Below, in pieces: positions 54,024-62,669 of a stretch of DNA of 64,000 nucleotides (the stretch's first letter is position 1; every line of letters starts with the position of its first letter). This stretch comes from Weeksella massiliensis (lineage in GTDB: Bacteria; Bacteroidota; Bacteroidia; Flavobacteriales; Weeksellaceae). The stretch lies in the NCBI GenBank assembly GCA_000751595.1, contig CCMH01000045.1, positions 33,335 to 97,334 on the forward strand, read 5' to 3'. Both the position numbers and the translations under genes were made by a program. The notes under the pieces were generated by a model, which worked only from the letters and a program-made list of their open reading frames with translations, searched no databases and was not told where the DNA came from.

Positions 54024-54566
54024 TTATTTTTTGTCACGATTGACAATTCGTACAATCGCCATGATTAAAATTCCTACCCCAAAAAAACTAATCACTGCCC
54101 AAACCCAATGTTTAGCGAAATCTGTTTTTTGGATCACTGCAAAAACAACTGCAAAAAGAATAACGGTTGCGACTTCATTCATCATTCGTAGTCGAACAGA
54201 AGTATAACGGAAAATATTGTTTTGTATTTCTCGTAATGTTTTCCAACACCAGTAATGATAAATAAAAAGCAAAACAACCATGATGAGTTTGAATTTCATC
54301 CAAAGAGTATTCATCAAACCAGGATGTTTATACAGCATATTGACGCCCATTACCACTAGAATAATAAAGGCAGGCACGGTAATAACATTCCACAACCTTT
54401 TCTCCATAAAGGTAAATTGTTTTTGTAGAATTTCTTTGTCAGGCGAAGGTAATTCTTGGGTGTCGGTATGATAGATCATTAGTCGGACAATGTAGAAAAG
54501 TCCGGCGAAATAACTTACAACAAAAATAACGTGTAATGCTTTGTATATTAGGTAATTGTATTCCAT
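54024..54566 (-). CDS. hemJ: HemJ/CopD-like protoporphyrinogen oxidase
   Basis: 180 residues with about four helices. It has the HemJ/UPF0093 pattern: KALHVIFVVSYFAGLFYIVRL with the conserved His, and a second His-containing KFKLIMVVLLFIYHYWCW. It oxidises protoporphyrinogen IX for haem synthesis with the respiratory chain as acceptor. It lies between the SAM hydrolase (16 bp) and gldF (9 bp), all on the minus strand. No functional link to gliding is obvious. Confidence 0.9.
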   Translation of the reverse strand: MEYNYLIYKALHVIFVVSYFAGLFYIVRLMIYHTDTQELPSPDKEILQKQFTFMEKRLWNVITVPAFIILVVMGVNMLYKHPGLMNTLWMKFKLIMVVLLFIYHYWCWKTLREIQNNIFRYTSVRLRMMNEVATVILFAVVFAVIQKTDFAKHWVWAVISFFGVGILIMAIVRIVNRDKK

Positions 54567-54582
54567 TTGGATTGCGGGCGTG

Positions 54583-55428
54583 TTAAGATTCTATAAACTC
54601 AATAAGGATGTTGTCTCCTTTTCTCAATCCCATCAATTCGTTTGCAGGAGCAAACTGTGAGGGATTACTGTTGTAGGTGGTGATTTCTAATGAGCCGGCA
54701 CTATTGAATAGACAAATTGGTCGACCGTTGACAAAAACTTCTTTCTTGAAGTCGGTTACGATATCGAAATAATGATCATGAATTTGATTGATTTCGATAG
54801 CCGTGAAATTTTCTTTTCGTAGGTTGATTCTAAAGTTACGATTTTGTGCATGTTGCTCGAAAAACTTTTTGGTAATATTCGATACAGCATTGCCAAAATG
54901 ATCAATGTATATGATATTTCCTTGTATGATGCGGTCATCGCGATAGAGCGGGTTAAGGTTATTGTACCGTAAATAATCTGTTCGTGGATTGCCGACCAAA
55001 TTCATCACACCACCTCGAGCCAGATGACAAGCTACCGGAACAAAAATATCTTTTACCGGACTTAGACCGTCGATTGCTTCGGGGTTGATATTGATTTCTA
55101 CAATTTCATCGGGCAGTTTATCATCACACAATAACGAAATAAAACCATTATCAGCACCAATAAAATAATGCCCGTCAAAATAGAAACACATCGGTTTGTA
55201 TTTGCGGTTTAGCAATGCATTTACCCCTACAATATGGATAGTTCCTTTCGGGAAGTTAGGATAGGCTTTTTGTAGGATATAAGCGGTTTCGGTGATGTCG
55301 TAGTGGCTAATTTCATGCGAAATATCAACAATTACACTATCCGATAGTTCACTTAGAATACGACCCTTCAACGAGGCAACAAAGTAGTCTTTATGTCCAA
55401 AATCAGTGGTTAATGTTATTATTGACAT
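54583..55428 (-). CDS. SAM hydroxide adenosyltransferase (DUF62 family)
   Basis: 281 residues from the ATG at 55428 (MSIITLTTDFGHKDYFVASL); an upstream TTG at 55449 falls within the promoter box and is not used. The family motifs are TTDFG near the N-terminus and the metal/substrate-like IDHFGNAVSNI. It hydrolyses S-adenosylmethionine to adenosine and methionine using hydroxide. It is the first gene of the SAM hydrolase-hemJ-gldF-gldG operon, with its promoter at 55447-55479. Confidence 0.93.
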   Translation of the reverse strand: MSIITLTTDFGHKDYFVASLKGRILSELSDSVIVDISHEISHYDITETAYILQKAYPNFPKGTIHIVGVNALLNRKYKPMCFYFDGHYFIGADNGFISLLCDDKLPDEIVEININPEAIDGLSPVKDIFVPVACHLARGGVMNLVGNPRTDYLRYNNLNPLYRDDRIIQGNIIYIDHFGNAVSNITKKFFEQHAQNRNFRINLRKENFTAIEINQIHDHYFDIVTDFKKEVFVNGRPICLFNSAGSLEITTYNSNPSQFAPANELMGLRKGDNILIEFIES

Positions 55429-55446
55429 TTTATTTATAATAGACAA

Positions 55447-55479
55447 CAAATATATTGCTTATTTTTGTGTTAGATACAA
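55447..55479 (-). promoter_or_regulatory. Promoter of the SAM hydrolase-hemJ-gldFG operon
   Basis: The minus strand has TTG (55477-55479) and TATATTTG (55447-55454), 22 bp apart. The -7 box lies just 5 bp from the opposite-strand -7 box of phoH. Confidence 0.6.
55460..55467 (+). promoter_or_regulatory. -7 promoter box of phoH
   Basis: TATTTTTG, an exact TAnnTTTG match, 30 bp before the TTG start of phoH. It overlaps the opposite-strand promoter, so both genes share one regulatory region. Confidence 0.55.
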
Positions 55480-55497
55480 TTAAAAAATGATTCACTT

Positions 55498-56562
55498 TTG
55501 ACAGAAATTACATTAGAACTAACCGAAATCAATGCGCAAGACTTTTATGGTGCCAATAATGAGCACCTTAGACGCATAAAAGAATACTTTCCTAAACTGA
55601 AAATTATTGCCCGTGGTAAAAAACTTACCGTGGTTGGAAATGAGGAACTTCTGCAAGTCTTCGAAAAGAAAACCGCACAGATAATCAAACATATACAGCA
55701 TTATAATCGACTTTCTAATCGCGATCTAGAAATCATCATGACCGCAGATTTGCAAGAAGAAAAACAAATGGTGATCCACGATGACATTATTGTACATGGC
55801 GTTAGTGGAAAAATCATCAAAGCCCATACTCCTGGCCAAAAAGAATTGGTGAGCAAAGTTCATAAAAATGATATGGTTTTTGCAATTGGTCCTGCCGGAA
55901 CCGGAAAAACCTATACCGGGGTTGCTTTGGCCGTACAAGCCCTGAAAAATAAAGAAGTGAAACGAATTATCCTTACGCGTCCAGCGGTAGAAGCGGGCGA
56001 AAGTTTAGGATTTTTACCCGGTGACCTCAAAGAAAAACTCGATCCATATTTGCAACCATTGTATGATGCATTGAAAGACATGATCCATTTCGAGAAGTTG
56101 GCATCGTACATAGAAAAAGGGGTAATCGAAGTTGCGCCATTGGCTTTCATGCGTGGTCGTACGCTCGATGAAGCTTTTGTTATTTTAGATGAAGCGCAGA
56201 ATACCACTCATTCTCAGATGAAAATGTTTCTAACTCGAATGGGGAAAAATTCTAAGTTTATGATAACCGGAGATCCTGAACAGGTCGATTTGCCTCCAAA
56301 ACAAAAGTCAGGTTTGCGAGAAGCAATTTCTATTCTGAAAAATGTGAAAGATATCGGGTTCGTTTATTTGGATGAAAAAGATGTGGTTCGACACAAATTG
56401 GTTCGAGATATTTTACGAGCTTACAAAGTGAGTGAAGATCACGAAAGAGAATTTATACACAAAAAAGAATTGCAGAAAAAAGAATCGGAAACAAAAGAAA
56501 CAGAAAAAAAAGAATCGGATAATCAGGGTACTTTCCCACTGGATACAAATCCGACTAAATAA
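55498..56562 (+). CDS. phoH: PhoH family ATPase
   Basis: 354 residues from a TTG. An ATG shortly upstream is followed by a stop in its frame, so TTG is the usable start. The Walker A loop is AIGPAGTGKTYTGVALAVQ and the Walker B-like LDEAQNTTHSQMKMF, with ITGDPEQVDLPP after it, the classic PhoH/PhoL pattern. The C-terminus is a charged tail of Lys/Glu repeats (KKESETKETEKKES). Its role in RNA or ribosome maintenance is known only in outline. It is divergent from the SAM hydrolase operon and closed by a bidirectional terminator. Confidence 0.95.
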   Translation: MTEITLELTEINAQDFYGANNEHLRRIKEYFPKLKIIARGKKLTVVGNEELLQVFEKKTAQIIKHIQHYNRLSNRDLEIIMTADLQEEKQMVIHDDIIVHGVSGKIIKAHTPGQKELVSKVHKNDMVFAIGPAGTGKTYTGVALAVQALKNKEVKRIILTRPAVEAGESLGFLPGDLKEKLDPYLQPLYDALKDMIHFEKLASYIEKGVIEVAPLAFMRGRTLDEAFVILDEAQNTTHSQMKMFLTRMGKNSKFMITGDPEQVDLPPKQKSGLREAISILKNVKDIGFVYLDEKDVVRHKLVRDILRAYKVSEDHEREFIHKKELQKKESETKETEKKESDNQGTFPLDTNPTK

Positions 56563-56571
56563 TATAATGAT

Positions 56572-56602
56572 AAAAAACCTTCGTTTTACGAAGGTTTTTT
56601 TT
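56572..56602. terminator. Bidirectional terminator between phoH and the T9SS gene
   Basis: AAAAAACCTTCGT / ACGAAGGTTTTTT with a 3-base loop, then T. Confidence 0.9.
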
Positions 56603-56607
56603 GGATT

Positions 56608-57525
56608 TTATTTTTTGATAAATTTTTGAGAGAAATCTCCTTTACTAGTTTTTAGGTTTAATAGATAACTTCCTTTGGGTAAATCAGCAATTTTTATTTC
56701 AGCCTTTTTAGTTGCTTGTTTTACTGAGATTTGTTTAAGGATTTGTCCCCCAAAACTCAAAATTGTAATTTCTTTTATTTCCGCATCAGCAGTAAGTTGT
56801 AGCGTATTAAGTTGGGTGTTTTGAGAAACTTTTATTCCTTTTACCAACGAAGTGTTTTCGGTCGACATTTCACTTTTCCCTAAATCGATTTCATCTATAA
56901 AAAGTGTTCCTTCGAAATTATTATGGATAAATTTGATTTGATCAAACTTCAATTGTTGTTCTTCTGCAATATCCAAAATCAACTTTCCATCTACATAATA
57001 ACGTGTATTCGTTTCATTAAATTCTATCTGTACCTTATACCATTTATCTTTCACGTATCGAAATTCTTCTGCTCTTACATGTCCAGTCGGAGCCAAAGAA
57101 CTTGTTACCCAAAATTCTCCACGATCATTTAGATTTATCTGAAAAATAGTGGTGTCGGTAAGCGTGTTGAAGCCCTGAAAACCATAATAATTGTAGTTTC
57201 CTACTTTGTCCACTTTGAAGTGAAAAGAATAATTATGTGCGTCGACTTCTTCAAAATGATAATAAGCACCAAAACGTGGTTCGGTTTGAGGAATATTGCT
57301 CGGATCTCTTTGTAGTTTTAAGGCATTTGTCCCATCAAAAGCGGTTTCGTTTGAAATTTCTTGATGATCAATAGCTGAGTTAACTTCTGCACCGGTCGAA
57401 ATCCAAGTTTTTTGACCATTGATGTTTCCTAATTGATAACCTTCTGCTTCTTCGAAAGAAATTTTTTGTGCAAATAGTTGAGCCGAGAAAGCCAACGTTG
57501 CTACACATAGTAATTGTAATTTCAT
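56608..57525 (-). CDS. T9SS type A sorting domain protein with LamG-like domain
   Basis: 305 residues from the ATG at 57525 (MKLQLLCVATLAFSAQLFAQ is the signal peptide); an open frame further upstream is not needed. Residues about 25-230 look like a jelly-roll lectin/LamG-type domain (aromatic strands NYSFHFKVDKVGNYNYYGF, FNETNTRYYVDGKLI). The last about 75 residues are a T9SS sorting domain ending LLNLKTSKGDFSQKFIKK. It should be exported and anchored at the surface; its ligand is unknown. The stop is near the bidirectional terminator shared with phoH. Confidence 0.9.
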   Translation of the reverse strand: MKLQLLCVATLAFSAQLFAQKISFEEAEGYQLGNINGQKTWISTGAEVNSAIDHQEISNETAFDGTNALKLQRDPSNIPQTEPRFGAYYHFEEVDAHNYSFHFKVDKVGNYNYYGFQGFNTLTDTTIFQINLNDRGEFWVTSSLAPTGHVRAEEFRYVKDKWYKVQIEFNETNTRYYVDGKLILDIAEEQQLKFDQIKFIHNNFEGTLFIDEIDLGKSEMSTENTSLVKGIKVSQNTQLNTLQLTADAEIKEITILSFGGQILKQISVKQATKKAEIKIADLPKGSYLLNLKTSKGDFSQKFIKK

Positions 57526-57660
57526 GATAAATTTTTGTGTTAAAATCACGCGAAAATACAATTTATAAAAGTTTCTTTCTAAATAAAAATCAGTTTATTT
57601 ATCAAATTTACTTGTTGAAAAATTATCCGAAATTTAATCGTTTAATTGATATGAAGTTAT

Positions 57661-57672
57661 TAGGTAGGATGA
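57661..57672 (+). repeat. Copy of the dispersed GGTAGGAT motif
   Basis: TAGGTAGGATGA in the 238 bp gap between the T9SS gene and comM, plus orientation. The flanking DNA is otherwise A/T-rich with no gene or hairpin. Confidence 0.5.
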
Positions 57673-57763
57673 TAATTATTTCTTGATAAAATGTTGATTT
57701 TGGATTGAATCCATACATCAATATTGATAAATAATGCCCTGATAAAAAGATGAATGATAAAAA

Positions 57764-59290
57764 TCAACTCCATTGATTTCGATCCAAACTCCTATACTGT
57801 ATAGCTTCTGCAATGTGAGTGCTATTAATTTTTTCGGCATTTTCGAGGTCGGCAATCGTGCGTGCTACGCGTAAAATTCGATCATAAGCTCGGGCAGAAA
57901 GGCTCAATCTTTCCATCGCAATTTTTATTAAATTTTTCGATTTATCGTCGAGTGTACAAAATTTATCCAATTCTTTTGTACCAATTTGCGCATTGTAATG
58001 GATGTTCAGACCATCATACCGATTGATTTGTAATTGTCGAGCCTTTAGAACTCTTGCGCGAATATCCATGCTTTTTTCACCTTTTCTTTCTTTAGACAAA
58101 TCATCAAAAGGAACCGGATTCACTTCAATATGCAAATCGATTCTGTCGAGCAACGGACCAGAAATCCGATTCATATAGCGTTGCATCTCGGCTAAGCTCG
58201 ACGTGTTTTTTGGATCATCGGCAAAATATCCACTCGGACTTGGGTTCATCGAAGCAACCAACATAAAACTCGCAGGATAAGTAACTGTAAATTTCGCTCG
58301 CGAAATCGTTACTTCCCGATCTTCGAGCGGTTGTCGCATTACTTCTAAAACAGAACGTTTGAATTCGGGTAACTCATCTAAAAATAAAACCCCATTGTGT
58401 GCCAAGGAAATTTCTCCTGGCTGCGGATACGAACCGCCTCCTACCAAAGCCACATCCGAAACCGAATGATGAGGAGAACTGAAAGGACGAATCGTAATTA
58501 ATCCATTTTTGGGTAATTTCCCCGCGACACTATGAATTTTTGTTGTTTCTAAAGATTCATCGATGCTCATCGGTGGTAGGATAGAGGCAATACGTTTTGC
58601 TAACATGGTTTTTCCGCTTCCGGGTGGACCGATTAAGATGATATTATGTCCGCCTGCAGCAGCAATTTCCATTGCGCGTTTTACATTTTCTTGACCTTTA
58701 ACATCCGAAAAATCATACGGGTAATTTTCGACCAATTGATTGAATTCACTTTCGATATCCACCAGATGAGGTTCGAGTTCTGCTTCATCGTTCAGAAAAT
58801 CGATAAGAGTTTTGATATTTTCAATACCATACACTTTCAAACCTTTTACGACCGATGCTTCATTGGCATTTTCTTTCGGTAGGATGAAACCATCAAACCC
58901 ATCGAGTTTTGCTTGTATGGCGATAGGCAAAGCACCTTTTATTGGACGAAGAGAACCGTCGAGAGATAATTCGCCCATGATGATATATCGATGAAGGTGA
59001 TCGGTTTTTATTTGTTCAGATGCTGCTAAAATACCGATCGCAATACTCAAATCATACGCAGAACCTTCTTTTTGTAAGTCTGCTGGCGCCATGTTGATTG
59101 TTATTTTTTTACCTGGAATTTTATACCCTACATTTTTTAGGGCAGCACTTATCCGAAAATTACTTTCTTTGATTGCACTATCGGGCAAGCCAACGAGATG
59201 ATAACCGACGCCGTTGTCGATGTTGACTTCTACTGTAATCATTTTAGATTGAACACCAAAAATGGCACTTCCGTAAACTTTTACCAACAT
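57764..59290 (-). CDS. comM: ComM/YifB family Mg-chelatase-like AAA+ ATPase
   Basis: 508 residues. The N-terminal ChlI-fold domain (VKVYGSAIFGVQSKMITVEV, GLPDSAIKESNFRISAALKN) is followed by an AAA+ module with Walker A GPPGSGKTMLAKRIA and a Walker B-like LFLDELPEF. In naturally competent bacteria ComM promotes branch migration of incoming DNA. Two exact GGTAGGAT cores lie inside the gene, at 58575-58582 and 58878-58885; the latter is part of a complete 14-base TTTCGGTAGGATGA. It is a single-gene unit, divergent from cdd. Confidence 0.95.
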   Translation of the reverse strand: MLVKVYGSAIFGVQSKMITVEVNIDNGVGYHLVGLPDSAIKESNFRISAALKNVGYKIPGKKITINMAPADLQKEGSAYDLSIAIGILAASEQIKTDHLHRYIIMGELSLDGSLRPIKGALPIAIQAKLDGFDGFILPKENANEASVVKGLKVYGIENIKTLIDFLNDEAELEPHLVDIESEFNQLVENYPYDFSDVKGQENVKRAMEIAAAGGHNIILIGPPGSGKTMLAKRIASILPPMSIDESLETTKIHSVAGKLPKNGLITIRPFSSPHHSVSDVALVGGGSYPQPGEISLAHNGVLFLDELPEFKRSVLEVMRQPLEDREVTISRAKFTVTYPASFMLVASMNPSPSGYFADDPKNTSSLAEMQRYMNRISGPLLDRIDLHIEVNPVPFDDLSKERKGEKSMDIRARVLKARQLQINRYDGLNIHYNAQIGTKELDKFCTLDDKSKNLIKIAMERLSLSARAYDRILRVARTIADLENAEKINSTHIAEAIQYRSLDRNQWS

Positions 59291-59458
59291 AGTGTATGAT
59301 TTTATTCTAAATTAGGTAAAATTTAGGTACGATGGTTAAGAAATTAAAGAAAAAAGTAGGCTATAGAATAGAAATGTGTAAATTTACGTCCTTTTTTCCT
59401 GGTGCATCAAGATTTTGTTGTATTTTGAGAGAAGGATAAATTAAAGAACTATCCGTCG

Positions 59459-59935
59459 ATGGAATTAAAAAATATTTCATTCCAATATAAGGAATATTCA
59501 AACAAAGAAAGCTTGCCGATTGAACTGAAGTTGTTGGTAGAAAAGGCTTTAGAGATTTCTAAGCAAGCTTATGTGCCCTATTCTAACTTTCATGTTGGGG
59601 CAGCATTAGAATTAGAAAATGGAGAAGTATTTTCAAGTACAAATCAAGAAAATGCATCTTATCCTGTTGGGACTTGTGCCGAGCGTGGATTGTTGGTTTA
59701 TGTGGCATCACAATATCCTACCGAAAAAATAATTCGACTTGCTGTTTCTTCAGAAGATTTAGCGCAACCCTTGCCTCCTTGCGGGATGTGTAGGCAAGCA
59801 ATTTTAGAGTATGAAAAAAAGCAAGAGCAACCGATTGAAATAATTTTGTCGGGTAAAAGCGGGAAAGTCTATGTGTTACCTTCCGCTGCAAGCTTATTGC
59901 CGTTGCATTTTGATGATAAATTTTTAGAACCTTAA
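59459..59935 (+). CDS. cdd: Cytidine deaminase
   Basis: 158 residues, small tetrameric type. The catalytic Glu and first zinc Cys lie in GTCAERGLLVY; the other two zinc ligands are in PPCGMCRQAILEYE. It deaminates cytidine and deoxycytidine in pyrimidine salvage. It is divergent from comM and 53 bp before pdhA, which has its own promoter. A GGTAGGAT core (minus orientation, ATCCTACCGAAAAA) lies within it at 59715-59722. Confidence 0.95.
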   Translation: MELKNISFQYKEYSNKESLPIELKLLVEKALEISKQAYVPYSNFHVGAALELENGEVFSSTNQENASYPVGTCAERGLLVYVASQYPTEKIIRLAVSSEDLAQPLPPCGMCRQAILEYEKKQEQPIEIILSGKSGKVYVLPSAASLLPLHFDDKFLEP

Positions 59936-59938
59936 TAA

Positions 59939-59970
59939 TTGGGAATTTACCCGGCAAACACTTAAATTTG
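59939..59970 (+). promoter_or_regulatory. Promoter of pdhA-pdhC
   Basis: TTG at 59939-59941 and TAAATTTG at 59963-59970 with a 21 bp spacer, an excellent Bacteroidota promoter. It is 18 bp before the ATG of pdhA at 59989. An in-frame TTG at 59968 lies inside the -7 box and is not the start. Confidence 0.65.
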
Positions 59971-59988
59971 TTGAGTGAAAAGTGTGTT

Positions 59989-60990
59989 ATGGAAAAATTA
60001 ACAAAAGAAACCTACCTACAATGGTATAAAGAAATGACCTTTTGGCGTCGTTTCGAAGATAAATGTCGTTCTCTGTATTTGAAACAAAAAATACGTGGAT
60101 TCTTACACCTATATAATGGGCAAGAAGCCTTACCTGCTGGTTTTTTACATGCCATGCAAAAAGGAGATAGAGTAATCACGGCTTATCGTTGCCATGTTTG
60201 GCCAATGGCGATGGGGGTAGACCCAAAACAAATTATGGCAGAACTTTGCGGAAAAGCGACAGGGACTTCTCATGGTTTAGGAGGATCTATGCATATCTTT
60301 AGTAAAGAACATAATTTCTTTGGTGGACACGGAATCGTTGGTGGACAAATTCCTTTAGGAGCCGGTATGGCCTTTGGAGATAAATATAATGGTAAAAAAC
60401 ATGTAACGATCTGTCTTATGGGTGATGGTGCAACTCGACAAGGAGTATTGCACGAAACCTTTAATATGGCGATGAACTGGAAATTACCAGTTGTTTTTGT
60501 GTGCGAAAACAACCAATACGCGATGGGGACTTCTGTAAAAAGAACTGCGAACCACGAAGATATCTGGAAATTGGGTCTTGGGTATGATATGCCTTCTTAT
60601 CCAGTAGACGGAATGGATCCATTGAAAGTAGCAGAAGCTGCTTACGAAGCTATCGAACGTGCGCGTCGTGGAGATGGACCAACTTTCTTAGACGTGCGTA
60701 CTTATCGTTACCGAGGACATTCTATGTCAGATGCAGAACCGTATCGTACTAAAGAAGAGGTAGAAGAGTTTAAACAAGAAGATCCAATCTTGCATGTAGA
60801 ATCTCATTTGTTAGCAAATAAATGGGCAACACAAGAAGATCTCGATTCGATGGTTGAAGAAGCCAAAAGAGAAGTGGAGGTTTGTGTTGATTTTGCAGAA
60901 AACTCACCATATCCAGAAGATGATGTGATGTATAAATATATCTATTCAGAACCTGATTATCCTTTTTTAGATAAATTAGAAAAAAACTAA
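59989..60990 (+). CDS. pdhA: Pyruvate dehydrogenase E1 component subunit alpha
   Basis: 333 residues from the ATG at 59989. The thiamine diphosphate motif is GDGATRQGVLHETFNMAMNW, ending near NN; the phosphorylation-loop-like RYRGHSMSDAEPYRT is also present. It decarboxylates pyruvate with the beta subunit, which is not encoded here. It is joined to pdhC by only 3 bp, so E1-alpha and E2 are made together while E1-beta and E3 must be elsewhere. The promoter lies directly upstream. Confidence 0.96.
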   Translation: MEKLTKETYLQWYKEMTFWRRFEDKCRSLYLKQKIRGFLHLYNGQEALPAGFLHAMQKGDRVITAYRCHVWPMAMGVDPKQIMAELCGKATGTSHGLGGSMHIFSKEHNFFGGHGIVGGQIPLGAGMAFGDKYNGKKHVTICLMGDGATRQGVLHETFNMAMNWKLPVVFVCENNQYAMGTSVKRTANHEDIWKLGLGYDMPSYPVDGMDPLKVAEAAYEAIERARRGDGPTFLDVRTYRYRGHSMSDAEPYRTKEEVEEFKQEDPILHVESHLLANKWATQEDLDSMVEEAKREVEVCVDFAENSPYPEDDVMYKYIYSEPDYPFLDKLEKN

Positions 60991-60993
60991 TCT

Positions 60994-62598
60994 ATGGCAG
61001 AAATTATTAATATGCCTCGCTTAAGCGATACAATGGAAGAAGGTACCGTTGTAAAATGGCACAAAAATGTTGGAGATCAAGTTGCAGAAGGTGATATTCT
61101 TGCCGAAATTGAAACTGATAAAGCAATTCAAGAATTCGAATCAGAATATGATGGAGTTCTTCTCTACCAAGGAGTGAAAGAAAACGAGCCTGTACCGGTA
61201 GATACTGTTTTAGCAATTATCGGTGAAAAAGGGGAAGATATTTCGAGTTTGACATCGGGTGAATCAACAGCAAAAGAAAATACAACTCAAGAAACTGCCG
61301 TAGAAAAAGAAGTAGAAAAATCTACTCAACCTGTAGCCAAAAAAGAAATTCCGGCCAATGTACATGTTATCAACATGCCTCGTTTGAGTGATACGATGGA
61401 GGAAGGAACAGTAACAACTTGGCACAAAAATGTAGGTGATCAAGTGGCGGAAGGTGATATTTTAGCGGATATCGAAACTGATAAAGCAGTACAAGAATTC
61501 GAATCAGAATATGATGGAGTTCTATTGTACCAAGGAGTGAAAGAAAATGAGCCTGTACCGGTGGATACGATTTTAGCAATCATCGGGGAAGCAGGAACGG
61601 ATGTAAGTGCGATTTTAGAACAAGGTTCTGCAACCAATCAAGAAGAGTCGGAAGTCGTAGATGACGAAAAACCGGTTGTGGTTGAGTTGGATGTTAAGAA
61701 ATCTACTGATCATCCTACAGAAACAACTTCTACCGATGAACGAATTTTTGCTTCGCCGCTTGCCCGTAAAATTGCCGAAGATAAAGGAATCGATTTGGCG
61801 CAAGTACAAGGAAGTGGAGATAACGGTAGAATTGTACGCAAAGATGTGGAAAGCTTTATACCAAAAGCAACGCCTTCAGTAGCTTCGACTTCTGTAGCTG
61901 CACCGGCTTTGGTAAGTGGAGAAGATAAACATATCCCGAACTCGAGTATGAGAAAAGTAATTGCAAAACGTTTGGCTGAATCTAAATTCACCGCGCCGCA
62001 TTATTACCTCAATATCGAACTCGATATGGACAATGCAATTGCTGCAAGAAAACAAATCAATGCTTTGCCAGATACCAAAATTTCATTCAATGACATGGTG
62101 GTAAAAGCTGTTGCAATGGCCTTGAAAAAACATCCTGCAGTGAATGCAAGTTGGACGGATAATGAGATTACACAATACGGAGATATCAATATCGGTGTAG
62201 CGGTTGCAGTAGAAGATGGTCTATTGGTTCCGGTTGTGCGCAACGCAGATCAGAAAAGTTATACGCAACTTTCTGCCGAAATCAAAGATTATGCAACCCG
62301 CGCAAGAGATCGTAAATTGAAAGCTGACGAAATGGAGAAATCTACTTTCTCGGTATCTAATTTAGGTATGTTCGGGATAGAATCGTTTACTTCTATTATC
62401 AATCAACCAAATTCGTGCATCATGTCGATTGGTGCAATTGTAGAAAAACCAGTCGTGAAAAACGGACAAATTGTTGTCGGAAATACCATGATGATTTCAT
62501 TAGCATGCGATCATCGTACCGTAGATGGAGCAACAGGGGCGCAATTTTTGCAAACCTTCAAAGCATATATGGAAAATCCTGTTACCATGTTGGTATAA
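60994..62598 (+). CDS. pdhC: Dihydrolipoamide acetyltransferase (E2) with two lipoyl domains
   Basis: 534 residues. Two lipoyl domains (about 1-80 and 122-202) carry lipoyl lysines K43 and K164 in IETDK motifs. Linkers rich in Ala, Glu and Thr follow each. The peripheral subunit-binding domain is at about 248-290 (FASPLARKIAEDKGIDLAQV). The catalytic acetyltransferase domain ends with DHRTVDG (H507, D511). It is the core of the pyruvate dehydrogenase complex. The two lipoyl domains are almost identical at the DNA level over their second half, suggesting recent duplication or gene conversion. A terminator follows. Confidence 0.95.
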   Translation: MAEIINMPRLSDTMEEGTVVKWHKNVGDQVAEGDILAEIETDKAIQEFESEYDGVLLYQGVKENEPVPVDTVLAIIGEKGEDISSLTSGESTAKENTTQETAVEKEVEKSTQPVAKKEIPANVHVINMPRLSDTMEEGTVTTWHKNVGDQVAEGDILADIETDKAVQEFESEYDGVLLYQGVKENEPVPVDTILAIIGEAGTDVSAILEQGSATNQEESEVVDDEKPVVVELDVKKSTDHPTETTSTDERIFASPLARKIAEDKGIDLAQVQGSGDNGRIVRKDVESFIPKATPSVASTSVAAPALVSGEDKHIPNSSMRKVIAKRLAESKFTAPHYYLNIELDMDNAIAARKQINALPDTKISFNDMVVKAVAMALKKHPAVNASWTDNEITQYGDINIGVAVAVEDGLLVPVVRNADQKSYTQLSAEIKDYATRARDRKLKADEMEKSTFSVSNLGMFGIESFTSIINQPNSCIMSIGAIVEKPVVKNGQIVVGNTMMISLACDHRTVDGATGAQFLQTFKAYMENPVTMLV

Positions 62599-62619
62599 TA
62601 GAAAATTTCCTATAATTAT

Positions 62620-62655
62620 AATGGCTATTCAAATTTTGGATAGCCATTTTTTTTT
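62620..62655 (+). terminator. Terminator after pdhC
   Basis: AATGGCTAT / ATAGCCATT stem with a G-U extended loop, followed by nine T. Confidence 0.85.
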
Positions 62656-62669
62656 ATTAATTTCGTTCT

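Noticed and set aside
59968..59988. TTG start for pdhA
   Set aside because: It lies inside a well-placed promoter box (TAAATTTG), and the ATG at 59989 gives the expected N-terminus.
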